From contig NZ_CP048113.1 of NCBI RefSeq assembly GCF_010093065.1, positions 1,550,001-1,614,000 of the forward strand: a DNA stretch of 64,000 nucleotides. The letters are read 5' to 3'. Of the stretch, positions 60,408 through 64,000 are shown one piece after another. The first letter of the stretch is position 1. Every line of letters starts with the position of its first letter. Position numbers and translations under genes: made by a program. This stretch comes from Chitinophaga agri (lineage in GTDB: Bacteria > Bacteroidota > Bacteroidia > Chitinophagales > Chitinophagaceae). Below the pieces are notes generated by a model. The model was not told the origin of the DNA. It made no database searches and was given only the letters and a program-made list of their open reading frames with translations.

Positions 60408-61913
60408 CTACTTATTCTGCAATCTGAAAAAAGAAAACTGAGCGTTCTCCTTCACACTTCCTTTGCAATGCAGCCCCGGGCGTGGACTCCTGTCCCATTG
60501 TGGCAGAAACCCGGCATCCGGTATTGATGACAGCCGGGTCCATCCGCCCTTGCCTGTCTGATAAAAAAAGTCAAATCCTTTGTCGCCCGCCATTTCAATT
60601 TTCAATCCCACTGCGGATGAAGAGACTGGCGCGGCTTTTACGGTCACCCGCTGCTGATGCGTTACCTTCCATACTTTCACACTATCGCCTTCAACGCCCA
60701 CCCCGATCGCAGCACCTGCATCTCCATATACCACCAGCCCTTTAAGTGCCTTATTCCTGTTCACTACCGTGGTTGTAACATCGAAGTGATCAGAGGTTGG
60801 TCTTACTGTTAATACAACTCCTGTCAGATTATCGGCTGTCTGCTCTCCTGAAAGTTTTAATACGCCCTTTGTCAACTGCACAGCAGGTGTCGCATGACGA
60901 AAATCCCACTGCCAGTATGGTGCTAACTGCGCACCATTAAACTCATCATACACATCCGATCTTACAGGTGCAGGATTGGGTACGGTTGTCAATGTAGGCC
61001 AGCCTCCTGCCCCGTCCCATTTCAGTGCGGCTAACATCCCCTCACGACCTGTGAAAACACTGCTCTTTTTGTTATAGGCATGATGCAGATAATAAAGGTC
61101 TCCCTTCTCATCTGAAGTGAACGTACCATGCCCCATGCACTTCCAGTTGTCATTCTCAAAGAGAATGGGATTGCCGGAGAATAGCTGATATGGCCCCGTG
61201 ATGTGCTCCGAACGGGCTACATGTACGGCATAGCTACATCCCCCGCCGCAACAGTTCCCTACTGAATAAAACAGATAATAATACTGATCCTTCTTCAGGA
61301 TGCTCTGTCCCTCCATGCCAATACGGGCACTATCCTGCAGCAGGGAAAACAACTCTCCCTCCAGTTTAAGACCGTCAGCAGATAACCGGCTGCCTAACAG
61401 TTCAATAGGTCTGTCATCCAGTCCGTAGGCCTTAAAAGTGATGTAAAGCTGTCCGCCGTCATTGTAGATAAACGGATCGATCGCTTCTTTCCCATGTGCT
61501 ATGATCACACCATGATCGGTGAATCCATGGTCGGGATACCGGGAGGTCGCTACGCCAATATAAGAGCGGTTATCCGACTTCCGCCTGGCGGTATAATAAA
61601 CATAATAGGTATCTCCGATCTTATAATACTCCGGCGCCCAGAACGATCCTACCGTCCACTCCGGCGCCTTGTCAAACACATATCCCACCTGGCCCCAGTG
61701 CTTCAGGTCCGCGGATTTATAAACAGGATAATATGGCGCCCATTCTGAGGACGTACCAGTTGCATAATACACACTATCTACTTTTATGATCGACGGATCT
61801 GCCAGATCACCTGCGATAACGCGGTCGCCATTAGTTTGCGCATGAAGGTTTGTAAATTGCAACAGGCCAAAAACAAAGAAGGTGGAAATTAAATACTTTT
61901 TAGTCCGACGCAT
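60408..61913 (-). CDS. GH43-family glycoside hydrolase
   Basis: 501 aa, signal peptide about 1-25 (ending LHAQ). The five-bladed propeller catalytic residues are visible: Asp39 in LADPSIIKV (general base), Asp146 in AIDPFIYN (pKa modulator) and Glu201 in GMEGQSILK (general acid). Residues about 330-501 form a C-terminal beta-sandwich carbohydrate-binding or accessory domain. GH43 members act as arabinofuranosidases, arabinanases or beta-xylosidases. With GH127 and GH78 present elsewhere, an arabinan-related role is likely but not certain. Confidence 0.88.
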   Translation of the reverse strand: MRRTKKYLISTFFVFGLLQFTNLHAQTNGDRVIAGDLADPSIIKVDSVYYATGTSSEWAPYYPVYKSADLKHWGQVGYVFDKAPEWTVGSFWAPEYYKIGDTYYVYYTARRKSDNRSYIGVATSRYPDHGFTDHGVIIAHGKEAIDPFIYNDGGQLYITFKAYGLDDRPIELLGSRLSADGLKLEGELFSLLQDSARIGMEGQSILKKDQYYYLFYSVGNCCGGGCSYAVHVARSEHITGPYQLFSGNPILFENDNWKCMGHGTFTSDEKGDLYYLHHAYNKKSSVFTGREGMLAALKWDGAGGWPTLTTVPNPAPVRSDVYDEFNGAQLAPYWQWDFRHATPAVQLTKGVLKLSGEQTADNLTGVVLTVRPTSDHFDVTTTVVNRNKALKGLVVYGDAGAAIGVGVEGDSVKVWKVTHQQRVTVKAAPVSSSAVGLKIEMAGDKGFDFFYQTGKGGWTRLSSIPDAGFLPQWDRSPRPGLHCKGSVKENAQFSFFRLQNK

Positions 61914-62034
61914 GTAGAATTGATTGTAAATATGAGCTTTATGGATACTATCGTTCTCCTGAGTATGGAATCAGCTCAAAATATAACTTCTACCTGTCAA
62001 TTCATAATTTCTGCGCGTTCGTGTATGCAGGCGC

Positions 62035-62742
62035 TCAGGCCTTCCCTTTCAGCATGGGTACGAAAGAAAAATAATCGAAAGACGCTGTGTTCAACTGGCC
62101 ATCATCTTCTTTGGTAATGCGCACCATCTGCTGCGTTCCCTGTTTTCCTACCGGGGCCACCAGCAGTCCGCCGACACGCAGTTGTCCGATCAGTGATGCC
62201 GGCACTTCTTCCGGCGCTGCGGTGATCAATATCTTATCGAATGGCGCTTCTTCCGGCCACCCCAGAAATCCATCTCCATAGCGATAATGAATGCCCTGAA
62301 ACTGTTGCAGAAAACGGGATCGCTGATTGCGGTCATATAATTTTTTCTGCCGCTCTATTGTATATACCCTGGCGCCCGTCACCGCCAGGATCGCTGCCTG
62401 ATAGGCGCTGCCTGTCCCCACTTCCAGTATCTTATCACCTGGCTGCACTGATAATAACTGCGTCTGATAAGCCACTGTATAAGGCTGCGAAATTGTCTGT
62501 CCCTCTCCTATCGGAAGTGCCTTGTCCTCATAAGCCCGGCCCCGTATCTCAGCGGGCATGAACAAGTGCCGGGGCAGTTGGCGGATGGCTTCGATCACGC
62601 GCGCATCCTTTATCCCCTGACTGGCTACTTCATCTGCCAGTTTAGCGCGCAACGCCATGTGCTTCGGCGTATCTGCATACTGCTGTGTATGTTTCCCCTG
62701 ACGATGCTGGCTGTCTTCCATGGTCATTCCTGTTGTGTTCAT
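62035..62742 (-). CDS. pcm: Protein-L-isoaspartate O-methyltransferase
   Basis: 235 aa. The family motifs are DARVIEAIRQLPRHLFMP, the active loop AYEDKALPIGEGQTISQPYTVA, SAM motif I ILEVGTGSAYQAAIL, and post-motif GYGDGFLGWPEEAPFDKILITAAPEEVP. It methylates isoaspartyl residues of damaged proteins so that they can be repaired. A His/Gln/Thr-rich N-terminal extension of about 25 residues is present. It is transcribed with nothing obvious. Confident assignment. Confidence 0.92.
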   Translation of the reverse strand: MNTTGMTMEDSQHRQGKHTQQYADTPKHMALRAKLADEVASQGIKDARVIEAIRQLPRHLFMPAEIRGRAYEDKALPIGEGQTISQPYTVAYQTQLLSVQPGDKILEVGTGSAYQAAILAVTGARVYTIERQKKLYDRNQRSRFLQQFQGIHYRYGDGFLGWPEEAPFDKILITAAPEEVPASLIGQLRVGGLLVAPVGKQGTQQMVRITKEDDGQLNTASFDYFSFVPMLKGKA

Positions 62743-62879
62743 GCGTCACCCGCATCAACTGTTCTACAAACATCCCTCAATTCGTTTGCCATTTATTCCT
62801 GTTGTGCGGACGCATTGAAAAGTATGTTCCTACAGCAGGTCATCTCTCCCGGGATGCACAGCGGAAGCACAAAAAGATA

Positions 62880-62904
62880 AGGGCCGGAGATCATCTCCGG
62901 CCCT
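62880..62904 (-). terminator. Terminator of the SAM methyltransferase gene
   Basis: AGGGCCGGAGAT (62880-62891) pairs perfectly with ATCTCCGGCCCT (62893-62904), with a T run on the minus strand (62871-62879), just after the stop codon at 62914. Confidence 0.85.
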
Positions 62905-62913
62905 CATCCTTTA

Positions 62914-63759
62914 TCAGCGTTTCACCGTCACCCGTAAATAAGTGGCGGGAATAGTCGTCTTTTCCGGGTCTTTACTGGTATTCTCCCGCATAAATAATGC
63001 CTCCAGCTCCTGTTGCAGATCAGCCGCCTTTCCATCCTTTGCTGCAGCGTCAAATGCATTCATCGTAGGACCATAATACTGCCTGAATCGCTCCACAAAT
63101 GATGCCGGTGGGAACGGTGCATTGAAAGTGTACGTATCCCTTTCAAAAGAAATATCCCCGGGCGGAATGCCCGCTTTTCCAAACCGCTCGGTCACATGAC
63201 TCTCCACGCCCCATAGCATCGGACTCACAAACCCTTCCGGCGGCGGCGGGGTATAGGCAGAACTGATCTTTAAGATCTGTGCCACCAGCGTAGGATCACC
63301 TGGTATCCAGTTGCCCATCACAATGCGTCCGCCGGGTCTTGTCACCCTTACCAGCTCACCCGCCACATCAAATGGTTTAGGTGCGAACATCGCTCCGAAC
63401 ATACTTACCACCATGTCAAAACTTGCATCTGCAATACCTTCAAGATTTGTGGCATCTCCCTCCCTGATGGAAATATTGGTCAGTCCTTCTTCCTGTATCC
63501 GTTTATTGCCTGCTTCCACCAGGTTCCTGGCTATGTCCACTCCCAGTACTTTAGCGCCCAGTCTGGCCGCCGGAATAGCGGTCGTACCATCCCCGCAACC
63601 CACGTCCAGCACATCAATTCCAGGTATAATACCTAGCTTGTCCACCAGGGCTGTTCCGCTTTCCCGCATCGTTACTGCAAGACGGGTAAAATCACCTTTT
63701 TCCCATAACGCTTTGTTAGGATTCGCAGTAGCTGACTGCGTTGTTGCTGGTTCACTCAT
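62914..63759 (-). CDS. Class I SAM-dependent methyltransferase (UbiE/Coq5-like)
   Basis: 281 aa. Motif I is GIDVLDVGCGDGTTAIPAA, motif II KVLGVDIA, motif post-I near NISIREGDATNL, and DMVVSMFGAMFA follows. These match the Methyltransferase-11/25 group. The C-terminal region (SFVERFRQYYGPTMNAFDAAAKDGKAADLQ) is typical of small-molecule C- or O-methyltransferases. The substrate is unknown. It is a single-gene unit ended by a strong terminator. Confidence 0.87.
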   Translation of the reverse strand: MSEPATTQSATANPNKALWEKGDFTRLAVTMRESGTALVDKLGIIPGIDVLDVGCGDGTTAIPAARLGAKVLGVDIARNLVEAGNKRIQEEGLTNISIREGDATNLEGIADASFDMVVSMFGAMFAPKPFDVAGELVRVTRPGGRIVMGNWIPGDPTLVAQILKISSAYTPPPPEGFVSPMLWGVESHVTERFGKAGIPPGDISFERDTYTFNAPFPPASFVERFRQYYGPTMNAFDAAAKDGKAADLQQELEALFMRENTSKDPEKTTIPATYLRVTVKR

Positions 63760-63854
63760 GAGTATCGTTTTTGAGGTTAATAAAAGCTGGTCTTCAGAGT
63801 GGTAGTAAACAAAACGGAGATAAAATGGAGTAAGAGTTAGTGAAGATACAAAGT

Positions 63855-64000
63855 TTAATAGTATACACTGTTACTCCCGGCGTTAAAATTCCGGGTAGTA
63901 ACCATTCCTGGCATATTCAATCGGGTGATAAATATCTTTATCCGGTAAGTGTCCGTGGCCGCGCTTACAGGATCAGCATAATCGTTCCCTGCTGCTGCAT
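63855..64000 (-). CDS. C-terminal part of an unrecognised protein, 5' end cut by window edge
   Basis: A frame of 47 residues enters from the right edge and ends at 63855 (AAAGNDYADPVSAATDTYRI then KIFITRLNMPGMVTTRNFNA then SVYY). It is protein-like and reads like the end of an exported Bacteroidota protein, but it is too short to assign. Confidence 0.35.
   Translation of the reverse strand, partial: AAAGNDYADPVSAATDTYRIKIFITRLNMPGMVTTRNFNAGSNSVYY

Overview
The window looks like chromosomal DNA of a Bacteroidota bacterium of the Chitinophaga / Chitinophagaceae type. The basis is the gene content: a TonB-dependent receptor with an N-terminal carboxypeptidase-like domain, many SPI/SPII-exported proteins beginning MKK..., DUF3570/DUF4266/DUF4259/DUF1963/DUF6265 proteins, sugar-acting exported hydrolases, and several upstream boxes fitting the Bacteroidota -7 element TAnnTTTG. 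The genus is inferred, not proven.

Layout. 1-8 kb: a truncated DUF6265/YCII protein, a TlpA-like thiol protein, a rhamnogalacturonan acetylesterase, a flavin reductase, a DinB protein, an NlpC/P60 lipoprotein and a GH127 arabinofuranosidase. 8-20 kb: a siderophore-type TonB receptor, an esterase with a TPR-like tail, a multi-PAS histidine kinase, a Rof-like Rho antiterminator, a DUF1963 protein, QueD and small exported proteins. 20-28 kb: an AraC plus FAD-monooxygenase pair, a GH78 rhamnosidase, a VOC protein and a WG/Sel1 repeat protein. 27.9-30.7 kb: a compact operon thioredoxin - ApbE - DUF4266 - DUF3570. 31-39 kb: an acyltransferase, a beta-helix lipoprotein, a second AraC/FAD-monooxygenase pair and an HxlR/NmrA pair.

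39-58.7 kb is the accessory part, visibly richer in A+T and in broken genes. It holds a two-gene unit of an unknown protein plus a PI-PLC-like enzyme, a pair of exported unknown proteins, a Crp/Fnr regulator facing a methyltransferase, and a frameshifted YoaK/DUF1275 gene. A complete IS66 element (2350 bp, 8-bp target duplication) follows, then two partial IS66 copies, decayed IS5 and IS3 pieces, a broken alpha/beta hydrolase and tRNA-3'-end-like repeats. The right part carries a primase-helicase of the TOTE type and a nucleotidyltransferase translationally coupled to a 68-aa partner. The island stops at an intact tRNA-Leu(CAG) gene, with the accessory DNA on its 3' side. 58.8-64 kb returns to ordinary genes: an S41 peptidase, a GH43 enzyme, a protein-isoaspartate methyltransferase, a SAM methyltransferase and a truncated gene at the edge.

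Working together: GH127, GH78, GH43, the CE12 esterase and the beta-helix protein could all act on the arabinan/rhamnogalacturonan part of pectin, but they are scattered and no SusC/SusD pair is present. The best candidates for an undescribed system are the thioredoxin-ApbE-DUF4266-DUF3570 operon, the primase-helicase/nucleotidyltransferase island next to the tRNA, and the PI-PLC unit.
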